Assembly (NCBI GenBank): GCA_002327305.1
Contig: DCUZ01000043.1
Span: 1 to 26,338 of the forward strand
Source: Holophagales bacterium UBA2201
GTDB lineage: Bacteria > Acidobacteriota > Thermoanaerobaculia > UBA2201
Direction: 5' to 3'
DNA length: 26,338 nt
A program made the translations under genes and the position numbers. Positions within the stretch are counted from its first letter, which is position 1; each line of letters starts with the position of its first letter. Below the pieces are notes generated by a model that was not told the DNA's origin, did not search any database, and was given only the letters and a program-made list of their open reading frames with translations. Positions 1 through 7,242 of the stretch are shown piece after piece.

Positions 1-4
1 TTTC

Positions 5-193
5 GTGTTGTTCAACTTCGGGTTAGATGAGACCCTGAAGGTCATCGGGTCCGCCAAGCGGAAGCGCCGGAGCGCCCTGGCCCGCCTGCCGCTGAAGGTG
101 AAGATCCGCCAATTGATCGAATTGCAAAAGATCGACTGGGCCGTCAAGCGCGCGAACCGCAAACCGCGCTTTCGGCCCTGGACCTCGGCGTAA
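5..193 (+). CDS. small hypothetical protein, possibly the 3' end of a longer gene
   Basis: An open frame of 62 codons runs from a GTG at position 5 to a stop at 191-193. The frame is also open through the first complete codon of the window, so this may be the C-terminal end of a gene that starts outside. The product is very basic, with a KRKRR cluster near residue 18 and a C-terminal segment rich in Arg, Lys and Trp. No signal peptide, membrane segment or known domain is visible. It is followed by a perfect palindrome at 202-217. I do not recognise the family; the absence of visible upstream sequence prevents a start-site decision. Confidence 0.4.
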   Translation: MLFNFGLDETLKVIGSAKRKRRSALARLPLKVKIRQLIELQKIDWAVKRANRKPRFRPWTSA

Positions 194-201
194 AATGCCG
201 G

Positions 202-217
202 GCGGTTCGCGAACCGC
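202..217. repeat. perfect 16-bp palindrome GCGGTTCGCGAACCGC
   Basis: The two 8-bp halves are exact reverse complements. In RNA it could form a 6-bp stem with a CGCG tetraloop 8 nt after the stop at 193. There is no T-tract, so it is either a weak terminator-like hairpin or a DNA-binding palindrome. Function is inferred only. Confidence 0.4.
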
Positions 218-311
218 TGCCAGAAATAGAAGGGGCCATAAATCGGTTACAATATAGGAGAAACAATCCGCAAACGGAGCATATCGCAATCCGATCAAGG
301 GGGATCGCCGC

Positions 312-494
312 ATGGCCATGAAAGTTGAAGTCAAGGACACCAAGCTCATCATCGAGATCGACCTGGAGACGCCCAAGCCGTCGGCGTCCGGCAAAACGCT
401 GGTGGTGGCCAGCACCAGGGGCAATACCGTCACCACGGCCAAGGTGGACGGCAAGCCGGTCATCATCGGGCTGAACGCGTATATCAAGCCCTGA
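312..494 (+). CDS. conserved small hypothetical protein (60 aa)
   Basis: The ATG at 312 is preceded by AAGGGGGA about 7 nt upstream, a good ribosome binding site. The product has 60 residues, no signal peptide and no membrane segment. Its N-terminal third alternates charged and hydrophobic residues (KVEVKDTKLIIEIDLE), followed by a Gly/Ser/Thr-rich core KTLVVASTRGN and a C-terminal VIIGLNAYIKP, suggesting a small all-beta fold. I recall near-identical small proteins annotated as hypothetical in unrelated bacteria, which is recollection and not a search. A TACAAT at 248-253 could be its -10 element, giving a leader of roughly 55 nt. It appears monocistronic. Confidence 0.75.
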   Translation: MAMKVEVKDTKLIIEIDLETPKPSASGKTLVVASTRGNTVTTAKVDGKPVIIGLNAYIKP

Positions 495-509
495 CCGTTA
501 TTTCCCGCC

Positions 510-535
510 GGACGGCCGCGCATCCGGGGCCGTCC
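510..535 (+). terminator. GC-rich hairpin after the 60-aa gene
   Basis: GGACGGCC at 510-517 and GGCCGTCC at 528-535 form an 8-bp perfect stem with a 10-nt loop, 16 nt after the stop codon. No run of T follows, so if it ends transcription it is not a classic intrinsic terminator. Confidence 0.3.
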
Positions 536-602
536 CCTTGCCGGTGACCGTTCCAGGTGCCGGGCCCCGGCAGGACCGGGGGCCGGGCCCCGGGGGGCGC
601 GC

Positions 603-1232
603 ATGCTGAAGCCCTCTTCCGTCAGGGCCGCCACGAAGAGCGGCGTGGTGGACCGCATCGCCGATGTCCTCCTGGACCTGGCGAGCCGGGTCCCGGGCTC
701 CACCTTCAGGCCCTCATCCGATCCGGACGACCGGGCGAAAGCGCTGATCCTGAAGGCGAGCGCGAAATCGGCGCTGGTGTCGGGGACGCTGGCCCTCCCT
801 CCCGGCCCCCTGGGCCTGCTGACGCTCCTCCCCGACCTGGCGGCGATCTGGAGGATCCAGCGGCAACTGGTGGCGGACTTGGCCGCCGTGCACGGGCGGT
901 CGGCCCAATTGGTCCCCGCCACGATGATCTATTGCCTTTTCAAGCACGCCGCGGCCCAGGCCGTGCGCGACGTGGTGGTGCGCGCCGGCCAGCGTTTCCT
1001 GGTGCGCGAAGCCACCCCCCGGCTCATGCAGAGCGTTCTGCGCCGGGTGGGGCTCGCGGTCACGGAGCGGGCCACGGGACGCGCCGTCTCCCGCTGGCTT
1101 CCCATCATCGGGGCGGTGGGGATCGGCGGCTACGCCTTCTACGATACCCTCCAGGTGGGCCGGACCGCCGTGGCGCTGTTCCAAAGGGAGATCGTGCGCG
1201 AAGGCGGCCCCGGCGCCGGACCGAAATCGTAG
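603..1232 (+). CDS. EcsC-like family protein
   Basis: A 209-residue protein starts at ATG 603 after a G-rich stretch that could act as ribosome binding site. Residues 67-79 read PGPLGLLTLLPDL and are followed by an amphipathic segment with conserved-looking IQRQLV and AAVHG. This Pro-Gly-Pro plus leucine-rich pattern is typical of EcsC-family proteins, which in Bacillus are encoded with the EcsAB ABC transporter but elsewhere are stand-alone and of unknown function. A second hydrophobic stretch (WLPIIGAVGIGGYAFYDTL, about 165-183) may be membrane-associated. No ABC transporter genes accompany it. The 165-bp gap to the sigma factor and the candidate promoter there suggest it is not part of the sigma operon. 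The family call is moderately secure; the function is unknown. Confidence 0.65.
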   Translation: MLKPSSVRAATKSGVVDRIADVLLDLASRVPGSTFRPSSDPDDRAKALILKASAKSALVSGTLALPPGPLGLLTLLPDLAAIWRIQRQLVADLAAVHGRSAQLVPATMIYCLFKHAAAQAVRDVVVRAGQRFLVREATPRLMQSVLRRVGLAVTERATGRAVSRWLPIIGAVGIGGYAFYDTLQVGRTAVALFQREIVREGGPGAGPKS

Positions 1233-1285
1233 GGGACGGCCCGGGGTGAGGAATTCCCGCGGGGGATTGCCCCCCGACGCCCGTT

Positions 1286-1291
1286 TATATA
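1286..1291 (+). promoter_or_regulatory. candidate -10 element for the sigma-factor operon
   Basis: TATATA lies in an otherwise very GC-rich gap, 8 nt before an ATG at 1300. No convincing -35 is present. Its distance from the ATG resembles the other candidate leaderless promoters in this window. Confidence 0.35.
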
Positions 1292-1299
1292 GGGAATCC

Positions 1300-1401
1300 A
1301 TGACCGAGCGATTACACGCCGCGCACCCACCACGGGGACGGGGTTGCCGTACGCCGGCGGCCCGTCCGCCCGTCCCCCCCGAGGGAGAGGGAGGGGCATG
1401 A
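1300..1401 (+). CDS. possible 33-codon leader ORF overlapping the sigma-factor start
   Basis: An ATG at 1300 opens a frame encoding 33 residues, beginning MTERLHAAHPPRGRG and continuing Pro/Arg/Gly-rich. Its TGA at 1399-1401 overlaps the sigma-factor ATG at 1398-1400 in an ATGA arrangement. The TATATA at 1286-1291 would place the transcription start at or next to this ATG. If translated, it would couple ribosome delivery to the sigma factor. The composition is low-complexity and GC-driven, so it may be a chance frame; the exact ATGA junction is the main support. Confidence 0.3.
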   Translation: MTERLHAAHPPRGRGCRTPAARPPVPPEGEGGA

Positions 1402-1958
1402 TCACCGACGAAGCGTTGATGCTGGCCGTCGCCGATGGCGACATGGAGGCCTTCGACACCCTGGTCCGGCGGCATCAGCAGGCCGCCTGGAGCACCGCGT
1501 TCCGGTTCCTGCGGAACGAGGACGACGCCCGGGACATCGTCCAAAGCGCCTTCATCAAGTTGTTGGAGGCCGCCCCGCGCTATCGTCCGACCGCCGCCCT
1601 CAAGACCTTCCTGACCTGCATCGTGACCCGCCTGTGCCTGGACTGGGTGGAGAAGAAGCGCCCGGTGGCCATGGCGGTCCTGCCGGAGACGGCCGATCCG
1701 TCGCCGTCCCAGGAACGGGCCATGCTGGACGACGGACTGGCCGCCGCCGTCCGCGGGGCCCTCTCCGCCCTTGGGGCCAGCCAGCGCATGGCCCTCATCC
1801 TGCGCCATTACGAGGAATTGAGTTACGCCCAGATCGGGGAAGCGATGGACCTCTCCCCCAAGGCCGTGGAGCGCCTCCTGGCCCGGGGGCGCCTGGCCCT
1901 GCGGGAGGCGATGGAGAAGGCGGGTGGAGGGGGTTTCCTGCCGCTCACCCGTTTATGA
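1398..1958 (+). CDS. ECF-type sigma-70 family RNA polymerase sigma factor
   Basis: The 186-residue product has the two-domain layout of extracytoplasmic-function sigma factors. Region 2 lies at about residues 20-90 (FDTLVRRHQQAAW through NEDDARDIVQSAFIKL to TRLCLDWVEKKRP). A linker follows, then region 4 at about 118-172 with the helix-turn-helix LSYAQIGEAMDLSPKAVERL. ATG 1398 is chosen because it has the purine-rich GAGGGAGAGGGAGGGG just upstream and starts at the usual position relative to region 2; an in-frame TTG at 1344 would add a Pro/Arg-rich extension with no counterpart in the family. It is followed 11 nt later by its probable anti-sigma factor. Target promoters are unknown, but autoregulation of this operon is likely from family precedent. 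Confidence 0.93.
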   Translation: MITDEALMLAVADGDMEAFDTLVRRHQQAAWSTAFRFLRNEDDARDIVQSAFIKLLEAAPRYRPTAALKTFLTCIVTRLCLDWVEKKRPVAMAVLPETADPSPSQERAMLDDGLAAAVRGALSALGASQRMALILRHYEELSYAQIGEAMDLSPKAVERLLARGRLALREAMEKAGGGGFLPLTRL

Positions 1959-1969
1959 AAGGAAGCCCT

Positions 1970-2434
1970 ATGAACTGCGAAAAAGTCCAAGCCCGCCTGT
2001 CCGCCCTTTGGGACCACGAACTGCCGGAAGAGCAAGTCCGGCAAGTGCGGGAGCATCTGGACGCCTGTGGGGCGTGCGGGGCGGCCTGGGAGGCATTGAA
2101 CCGCCTGCATCGGGCGCTGGGAAGCGACCCCCTCCCGCCCATCCCCATGGACCTGGCCGGGCGGATCGTCCTGGCGGGGCGCCGGCGCCTCCAGGAAAAG
2201 GAAACAGCGCCCCGGCGGCGCTTGGCATTCCCGGTCTTCCGGCCGGCCCTCGTCTTCCGGGCCGTCGCGCTCGCGGCCCTGCTGGCCCTGGGCTATCTGA
2301 TGGGCGCCTCGTCCCCCCACGGCGCCGCGGCCGTCCCCCCGGCGGATGCGCTGGAGGTCTTCGACCTGCTCCCGTCGCAAACCCCCGCCGGCGTCATCGT
2401 GGGGGTCATGGAAGGACCGGAGGCGCGGTCATGA
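1970..2434 (+). CDS. zinc-finger anti-sigma factor, single-pass membrane protein
   Basis: The ATG at 1970 follows AAAGGAAG at good spacing; an earlier ATG at 1955 overlaps the sigma stop but lacks a site. The 154-residue product has the HX3CX2C anti-sigma zinc motif (H29, C33, C36) with an additional C3 near the N-terminus. A basic linker (PRRR near 81-84) precedes a transmembrane helix at about 92-112, and a short periplasmic tail of about 40 residues follows. Family knowledge says the cytoplasmic zinc domain sequesters the cognate sigma factor until an envelope signal arrives. The periplasmic tail is small, so signal detection is probably delegated to the next protein, whose gene overlaps by 4 bp (ATGA). 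Confidence 0.88.
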   Translation: MNCEKVQARLSALWDHELPEEQVRQVREHLDACGACGAAWEALNRLHRALGSDPLPPIPMDLAGRIVLAGRRRLQEKETAPRRRLAFPVFRPALVFRAVALAALLALGYLMGASSPHGAAAVPPADALEVFDLLPSQTPAGVIVGVMEGPEARS

Positions 2435-2976
2435 GAAGTTGGAAGGCCTGGGCGCTGGCCGCCTCGCTGGTGTTCAACGCCGCCTTTCTGGCGGGGTTTT
2501 TGCTGAAGCGGGCCCCCCTCCCGTTCTGCGGACCGGCCGGGGAGGCGCGCATGGATGTCGGGGGCCTGCACGAGCAACTCGGCCTGGACCCGGGCCAGGA
2601 ACGGTTCATGCGGGCCTCGCGCCTGAAAATGCAGGGCGAGATGGACGCCTTCGCCGGACGGCTCGAGACGCGCAAGGAGGCGCTGGCGTCCCTCCTCGCG
2701 GCGGATCCGGTCGACCTGGAGGCGGTGCGGGAGGAATTGGCGCGCATGGCCGAGATCCAGACCTCCATCCAGGAGGTCGTGGTGGGCCACTTTATCGAGG
2801 CGCGAAAGCACCTCACCCCCGGACAGCGGAAGCGGCTCGACGGTCTGCTCCGGGGAAGGATGTGCCCCCACCTCTGCAATGGTCTCGATCCCCGGCCCCT
2901 GCATGGCCGCAGTCCGTGCGGGGAGGGGGAGTTCAATGAAGCGACCCAGGGCGGCGACGGGCCGCCCGCAAAATAA
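2431..2976 (+). CDS. periplasmic heavy-metal sensor-like protein (CnrX/Spy-type)
   Basis: ATG 2431 overlaps the anti-sigma TGA in ATGA, so translation is coupled. The 181-residue product has an N-terminal membrane anchor at about 6-25 and a charged, all-helical periplasmic domain with the paired motifs LGLDPGQ (about 50-56) and LTPGQ (128-132). These are typical of the heavy-metal-resistance/CnrX/Spy-CpxP group. Potential metal ligands are C33, a CPHLC motif (145-149), further His residues and C163. In the Cupriavidus Cnr system, sensor, anti-sigma factor and sigma factor form one signalling chain; the gene order here suggests the same division of labour. The actual ligand cannot be read from sequence. 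The C-terminal 30 residues are Gly-rich and probably disordered. Confidence 0.8.
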   Translation: MRSWKAWALAASLVFNAAFLAGFLLKRAPLPFCGPAGEARMDVGGLHEQLGLDPGQERFMRASRLKMQGEMDAFAGRLETRKEALASLLAADPVDLEAVREELARMAEIQTSIQEVVVGHFIEARKHLTPGQRKRLDGLLRGRMCPHLCNGLDPRPLHGRSPCGEGEFNEATQGGDGPPAK

Positions 2977-2997
2977 ATCACAATGAAGGGAGTCATC

Positions 2998-3654
2998 ATG
3001 AGAACAAAGCATTTTCTTTGGGTATTGGCCGGCGTCGTCGCGGCGGCCATGATCGCCGCCCCCGCGGCCTGGGCCGGAGGCAAGGGCTGTTGCCCGGGCC
3101 ACGCCAAGGGTTCCCAGGGGATGGCGTGGATGGCGCAGGCCACCGTCGCGGTGGTCAACCTCGCGGACGGCGTCCAGGTGACGGCCACGGCCGAAAGCCC
3201 CGAAGCGGTGAAGGCGATCCAGGACCATTTCGCCAAAATGGCCGGGGAGTGCCCGGGCCATGCCGGGATGGCCTGGCGCAAGGACGCCAAATTCGTCGTG
3301 GCCAACCTCGCCGATGGCGCCGTCCTGACGGTCACCTCCACCAACGCGGACGCGGTGCAGGCCATCCAGGAACACTTCGCCGCGATGGGGGAGAACTGCC
3401 GCAAGGGCGCCGCGATGGGGGAGAACTGCTGCAAGGGTGCCGCGATGGGGGAGAACTGCTGTAAGGGCGCCGCGATGGCCTGGAAGAAGGACGCCAAATT
3501 CGTGGTGGAGAACCTCTCCAACGGGGCCGCGGTCACGGTGACCTCCGACAACCCCGAGACGGTCAAAGCCATCCAGGAGCACCTCGCCCGCATGGCCGGG
3601 ACCGGAGAAACGCCGAAGGGCTGTGCCCACGGCCACGGGAAGAAGGGGAAATAA
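2998..3654 (+). CDS. secreted Cys/His/Met-rich protein with three repeated modules
   Basis: ATG 2998 is preferred over ATG 2983 because AAGGGAG lies 6-7 nt before it. The 218-residue product has a signal peptide (1-26, ending AAWA). The mature part contains three copies of a roughly 34-residue module (49-83, 98-130, 167-201) with consensus FVVxNLxxGxxVTVTSxxxxAVxAIQxHFxxM. Each is preceded by a Cys/His/Met segment: KGCCPGHAK...GMAW, ECPGHAGMAW, and three decapeptides GENC(R/C)KGAAM followed by AWKKDA. The tail is GCAHGHGKKGK. Such soft-ligand-rich linkers suggest binding of thiophilic metals in the periplasm or outside the cell. It closes the sigma-factor operon, 21 nt after the sensor gene and before a strong terminator, so it is the likely effector. 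I cannot assign a named family. Confidence 0.82.
   Translation: MRTKHFLWVLAGVVAAAMIAAPAAWAGGKGCCPGHAKGSQGMAWMAQATVAVVNLADGVQVTATAESPEAVKAIQDHFAKMAGECPGHAGMAWRKDAKFVVANLADGAVLTVTSTNADAVQAIQEHFAAMGENCRKGAAMGENCCKGAAMGENCCKGAAMAWKKDAKFVVENLSNGAAVTVTSDNPETVKAIQEHLARMAGTGETPKGCAHGHGKKGK
3381..3470 (+). repeat. three 30-bp in-frame tandem repeats inside the Cys-rich gene
   Basis: Three 30-bp units beginning CGCGATGGGGGAGAACTGC follow without interruption, plus a partial fourth start (CGCGATGG). They differ at a few positions and encode GENC(R/C)KGAAM decapeptides, residues 131-160. The near identity at synonymous sites points to recent slippage expansion or contraction. Confidence 0.95.
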
Positions 3655-3678
3655 GCGGACCTCCGTCCGATCGTTCCC

Positions 3679-3711
3679 AACGGGGGGGGCTTCGTCCCCC
3701 CCGTTTTTTTT
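3679..3711 (+). terminator. strong intrinsic terminator of the sigma-factor operon
   Basis: AACGGGGGGG pairs with CCCCCCCGTT around a GCTTCGT loop, and eight T residues (3704-3711) run through and past the base of the stem. It lies 25 nt after the Cys-rich gene's stop. The reverse strand has no T-run after the stem, so it serves the plus-strand operon and not glgB. Confidence 0.93.
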
Positions 3712-3721
3712 GTGCGCGCGG

Positions 3722-5917
3722 TCAGGCCGGCTTGAGGAACAGCGCTCCCAGGGGCGGGAGGGTGAGGGTCAGCGATTGGCCGTGGAGGTGCCAGGGGACC
3801 TCCTCCGTCCGGGCGCCGCCGGCGAGGCCCACGTTGGAGCCGCCGTAGGCCTGGGCGTCGGTGTTGAGGAGTTCACGCCAGTGGCCGCCGCGGGGGACGC
3901 CGAGGCGGTAGCCGCGGCGCACGACGGGGGTGAAGTTGAAGACCGCCAGGAGGCAGTCGGCGGGGTCGGCGGCCTTGCGCATGAAGGCAATCACCGACTG
4001 ATCAATGTCCTGGAGCGAGATCCACTCGAACCCGTGGTGCTCCGTGTCCACCTCCCACAGCGGCCGTTCGGCCCGGTAGAGGATGTTCAGGTCCTGGACG
4101 AGCTGGCGGACGCCGCGGTGGGTGGGGTAGTCCAGGAGGTGCCAGTCCAAACTCTTGAGGGCGTTCCACTCGGCGAACTGCCCGAATTCCTGTCCCATGA
4201 ACAGCAGTTTCTTGCCGGGGTGGGCGTAGAGGTAGGCGAGGAGGAGGCGGAGGTTGGCGAACTTCTGCCAGATGTCGCCCGGCATCTTGCCGATGAGCGA
4301 CCCCTTGCCGTGGACCACCTCGTCGTGGGAGAGGGGGAGGACGAAGTTCTCGGTGAAGGCGTAGAGGAGGGAGAAGGTGAGGTCCTGGTGGTGGTAGCGC
4401 CGGTGGACGGGGTCCTTGGAGAAGTAGCGGAGGGTGTCGTGCATCCACCCCATGTTCCACTTGAGGGTGAACCCCAGGCCGCCCACGTAGGTGGGGCGCG
4501 ACACCATGGGCCAGGCGGTGGATTCCTCGGCGATCATCATCGTGCCGGGGTGGCGCTCGTGGGTGAGGGCGTTCAATTTGCGGAGGAAGGCGATGGCCTC
4601 CAGGTTCTCCCGCCCGCCGTGGGCGTTGGGGACCCATTCCCCCTCCTTGCGCGAATAATCCAGGTAGAGCATGCTGGCCACGGCGTCCACCCGCAGGCCG
4701 TCGAGGTGGAAGCGGTCCAGCCAGTACAGGGCGTTGGCGATCAGGAACTCGGCCACCTCGGTCCGGCCGTAGTTGAAGATGAGGGTGTTCCAGTCGGGAT
4801 GGAACCCCTTGCGGGGATCGCTGTGCTCGTAGAGGGCGGTGCCGTCGAACCCCGTCAGGCCGTGGCCGTCGGAGGGAAAGTGGGCGGGGACCCAGTCCAT
4901 GACCACCCCCAGCCCCGCACGGTGGGCGGCGTCCACGAAGGCCATGAAGTCCCTCGGGGAGCCGTGGCGGCTGGTGGGGGCGAAGTAGCCGGTCCCCTGG
5001 TATCCCCACGATTCGTCCAGGGGATGTTCGGCCAGGGGGAGGAGTTCGAGGTGGGTGAAGCCCATCTCCGCGGCGTAGGGGACGAGGCGCTCGGCGGCCT
5101 CACGATAGGTGAGAAAGCGGTTCCCCTCCTCGGGGACCCTCTGCCAGGAGCCGAGGTGGACCTCGTAGAAGGAGAGGGGGCGCTCCAGCGCGCCGCCGCG
5201 CGCCCGCCCCTCCATCCATTCGCCGTCGTTCCATTCGAATCCATCCAGCGACGCCACCACGGAGGCGGTCTTGGGGCGCGGTTCGGAGGAAAAGGCGAAG
5301 GGGTCCGACTTCACCAGCAGGGCCCCCTCCTGCGTCTTGACCTCGTACTTGTAGCGGACCCCTTCCGTCATGCCGGGGACGAACAATTCCCAGAGGCCGG
5401 AGGAGCCCAGCGAGCGCATGGGATGGATGCGGCCGTCCCAGGCGTTGAAGTCGCCGACGAGGGAGACGCGCCGCGCCCCGGGGGCCCAGACGGCGAAGTG
5501 GACGCCCGCCACGCCGCCCAGGTCCAGCGGATGGGCGCCGAGCTTCTCGTAAAGCTGGAAATGGTTCCCCTCGCGGAAGAGGTGCTGGTCGTAGTCGGTC
5601 AGGACGGGGAGGAAGCGGTAGGGGTCGTCGTAGTCGAACGATTCGCCGGAGAGTTGAGTGACCCGGACATGGTAGGGGAAGAGTTGGCCGCGGTCGGGGA
5701 ACTCGAGGGCGAAGAACCCCGCCTCGTCGAGCCGCTCCATGGGGTGGACGGCGCCGCTCTCCTCGACGATCGCGGCGGCCTTGCCCCAGGGATGGAAGAC
5801 CCGGATGACCACCCGCTTTTTCCCGGCGCGGGTGGCGAGATGGCCGCCGAGGACCCGGAAGGGGTCGTGGCTGTCGCCGTGGATGATGGCCTGGATCTCC
5901 TTGGAGAGGGGTTTCAT
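3722..5917 (-). CDS. glgB: 1,4-alpha-glucan (glycogen) branching enzyme
   Basis: The 731-residue product matches the usual GlgB length and introduces alpha-1,6 branches into glycogen in the cytoplasm. From the N-terminus: an N1 carbohydrate-binding-like domain (about 1-110), a CBM48 domain (about 125-220, with VWAPGARRVSLVGDFNAWDG), the GH13 barrel (about 245-600) and a C-terminal beta domain. Catalytic residues are visible: nucleophile D411 in LRVDAV, acid E464 in AEEST and D532 in LSHDEVVHGK. ATG 5917 is chosen over a TTG at 5935 because a TACAAT sits 6 nt before it, implying a leaderless transcript. No other glycogen genes are in the window, so it stands alone here. Confidence 0.97.
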   Translation of the reverse strand: MKPLSKEIQAIIHGDSHDPFRVLGGHLATRAGKKRVVIRVFHPWGKAAAIVEESGAVHPMERLDEAGFFALEFPDRGQLFPYHVRVTQLSGESFDYDDPYRFLPVLTDYDQHLFREGNHFQLYEKLGAHPLDLGGVAGVHFAVWAPGARRVSLVGDFNAWDGRIHPMRSLGSSGLWELFVPGMTEGVRYKYEVKTQEGALLVKSDPFAFSSEPRPKTASVVASLDGFEWNDGEWMEGRARGGALERPLSFYEVHLGSWQRVPEEGNRFLTYREAAERLVPYAAEMGFTHLELLPLAEHPLDESWGYQGTGYFAPTSRHGSPRDFMAFVDAAHRAGLGVVMDWVPAHFPSDGHGLTGFDGTALYEHSDPRKGFHPDWNTLIFNYGRTEVAEFLIANALYWLDRFHLDGLRVDAVASMLYLDYSRKEGEWVPNAHGGRENLEAIAFLRKLNALTHERHPGTMMIAEESTAWPMVSRPTYVGGLGFTLKWNMGWMHDTLRYFSKDPVHRRYHHQDLTFSLLYAFTENFVLPLSHDEVVHGKGSLIGKMPGDIWQKFANLRLLLAYLYAHPGKKLLFMGQEFGQFAEWNALKSLDWHLLDYPTHRGVRQLVQDLNILYRAERPLWEVDTEHHGFEWISLQDIDQSVIAFMRKAADPADCLLAVFNFTPVVRRGYRLGVPRGGHWRELLNTDAQAYGGSNVGLAGGARTEEVPWHLHGQSLTLTLPPLGALFLKPA

Positions 5918-5923
5918 GGTGCT

Positions 5924-5929
5924 ATTGTA
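5924..5929 (-). promoter_or_regulatory. -10 element (TACAAT) of glgB, leaderless configuration
   Basis: Reading the minus strand, TACAAT is followed by AGCACC and then the glgB ATG. With a normal -10 to start distance, transcription would begin at or next to the A of ATG. No ribosome binding site precedes this ATG. Confidence 0.55.
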
Positions 5930-5973
5930 ACCCAAGATCCTTCGATTCCCCGCCGAGTCCCTTCGGGCTGGGG

Positions 5974-5979
5974 TATCAT
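5974..5979 (+). promoter_or_regulatory. -10 element (TATCAT) of the EamA permease gene
   Basis: TATCAT, GGCCCC and ATG 5986 follow each other directly, the same 6-nt spacing as the divergent glgB promoter 50 bp away. The block is conserved in the partial copy at 7402-7416, where the hexamer and spacer are identical. Confidence 0.5.
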
Positions 5980-5985
5980 GGCCCC

Positions 5986-6849
5986 ATGTGGTTCCTCCTC
6001 GCCCTCGGGGCGGCGGTGGGGGCGGCGGCCGCGGACGTCCTGGTCAAGCGTCGGGCGGGGGAGTTCCCCGTCCACGCCCTGGCCGCCGGACGGTGGCTCT
6101 ACGCCCTGCCCCTCCTTATCCTCCTCCTGCCGTTCCTGAGGTGGCCTTCGCTGTCGGCCTCTTCGTGGCTCCTCCTGGCGGTCATCGGGCCGCTGGAGGT
6201 GGCGGCGCTCTTCCTCTACACCCGGGCCGTGGCGCGGACGCCGCTGTCGCTCTGCCTGCCCTTTTTGGCCTTCACCCCGCCTCTGCTCATCGTGACCGGG
6301 TACCTCGTCCTGGGGGAGCGGGTCCCGCCCCTCGGTGTCCTCGGCGTCTGCCTGGTGGGGGCCGGGGCCTACGCGATGCACATCGGGGATGTCCGCCGCG
6401 GCGGGCTCCTGGCCCCGGTGAGGGCCCTGTGGCGCGAGGCCGGGCCCCGGTGGATGCTGGTGGTGGCGGTCATCTACGGCCTCAACGCGGCCGTGGGGAA
6501 GAAGATCCTCCTGGAGACCGGGCCGGTCTTCTTCGGCGTCCTCTACCTGGCGCTCCTGACCGCCGGACTCCTCCCGGCGCTCGCGCTGTCGGGGAGGCCG
6601 CTGGGGCCGGTGTTCCGGGGATGGAGGCGGCTCGCGCCCATCGGCCTGATCGTGGGGCTGGCGGCCCTGGCGCAGTTCGGGGCCTACGCCCTGGCGCCGG
6701 TGGCCTATGCCATCGCCGTCAAAAGGACCAGCCTCCTGTTCGGCGTCCTCGCCGGGCGGATCATCTTCGGCGAGGACCGCTTCGCCGAGCGCATCGGGGG
6801 GGCCGCCCTCATGCTGGCCGGCATCGCCGCCATCACCTTTAGCGGGTGA
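5986..6849 (+). CDS. EamA/DMT-family membrane transporter
   Basis: The 287-residue product is almost entirely hydrophobic with about ten predicted membrane helices in two homologous halves, as in EamA drug/metabolite transporters. The first half ends with GERVPPLGVLGVCLVGAGAYAM; the second ends with FGEDRFAERIGGAALMLAGIAAITF, the equivalent helix pair with a conserved Glu before the last helix. It resides in the inner membrane. Substrate cannot be inferred. Its start shares a 68-bp intergenic region with glgB, but a functional link is not implied. The first part of this gene and its promoter recur in altered form at 7372-7509. Confidence 0.88.
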   Translation: MWFLLALGAAVGAAAADVLVKRRAGEFPVHALAAGRWLYALPLLILLLPFLRWPSLSASSWLLLAVIGPLEVAALFLYTRAVARTPLSLCLPFLAFTPPLLIVTGYLVLGERVPPLGVLGVCLVGAGAYAMHIGDVRRGGLLAPVRALWREAGPRWMLVVAVIYGLNAAVGKKILLETGPVFFGVLYLALLTAGLLPALALSGRPLGPVFRGWRRLAPIGLIVGLAALAQFGAYALAPVAYAIAVKRTSLLFGVLAGRIIFGEDRFAERIGGAALMLAGIAAITFSG

Positions 6850-6945
6850 GAGGTCGAATGGGACTGGCTGGTGGAGTGAGTGGGTGTGTTGCCTGTCCCC
6901 GATCAGCATTGGGACAATCCTGCCGCCACCCTAAAGGTGCTTGCT

Positions 6946-7242
6946 CTATGGCTTTTCCGCGCTTTTATCAGCTTCTTGGGACCTGCTCTTTGCGCATCGG
7001 AAACCGATAGTCTCAAAGTTGAAGGCGCGGCTTGGGATAGATCGCTTGGAGGGACGGATGCGCATGGCGTCCGTTTCCCAGGAACCTCCCTTGATCACCA
7101 TCGAGCCTATGGCGTGCTGCGAACAAGCTTTAGGCGATGGGCTGGTGCCGTCCTCTGGAAGTTTATCCATGTTGGGGATATAGCAGTCTTGGGTCATTTC
7201 CCAAAGGTTGCCGGCCATGTCGTATAGGCCGTAGCCAAGCAA
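6946..7242 (-). pseudogene. C-terminal relic of a formylglycine-generating-enzyme-like (SUMF1) gene
   Basis: On the minus strand the frame encodes GYGLYDMAGNLWEMTQDC, then VIKGGSW, an Arg-rich segment and IGFRCAKSR. These are the hallmark blocks of the C-terminal half of the FGE/SUMF1 domain. About 95 residues remain, whereas an intact domain is well over 200, and an in-frame stop lies at 7246-7248 just before the homology. No upstream remainder is visible in any frame, so the gene was cut by deletion or rearrangement near 7245. The GC content is lower than in flanking genes. The stretch 7246-7371 beyond it holds only a poly-C run near 7327-7336 and nothing codable. Confidence 0.78.

Noticed and set aside
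23..922. A 299-codon minus-strand frame over the first two small genes
   Set aside because: Low-complexity Arg/Pro/Gly sequence running through two better supported plus-strand genes; no family resemblance.
3679..3711. Bidirectional terminator serving glgB too
   Set aside because: On the minus strand the stem is preceded, not followed, by the homopolymer tract, so it lacks the T-run needed for glgB.
3623..6139. An 838-codon open frame on the plus strand
   Set aside because: It lies antisense to glgB, is compositionally Gly/Val/Glu-biased, and matches no domain; long antisense frames are expected at this GC content.
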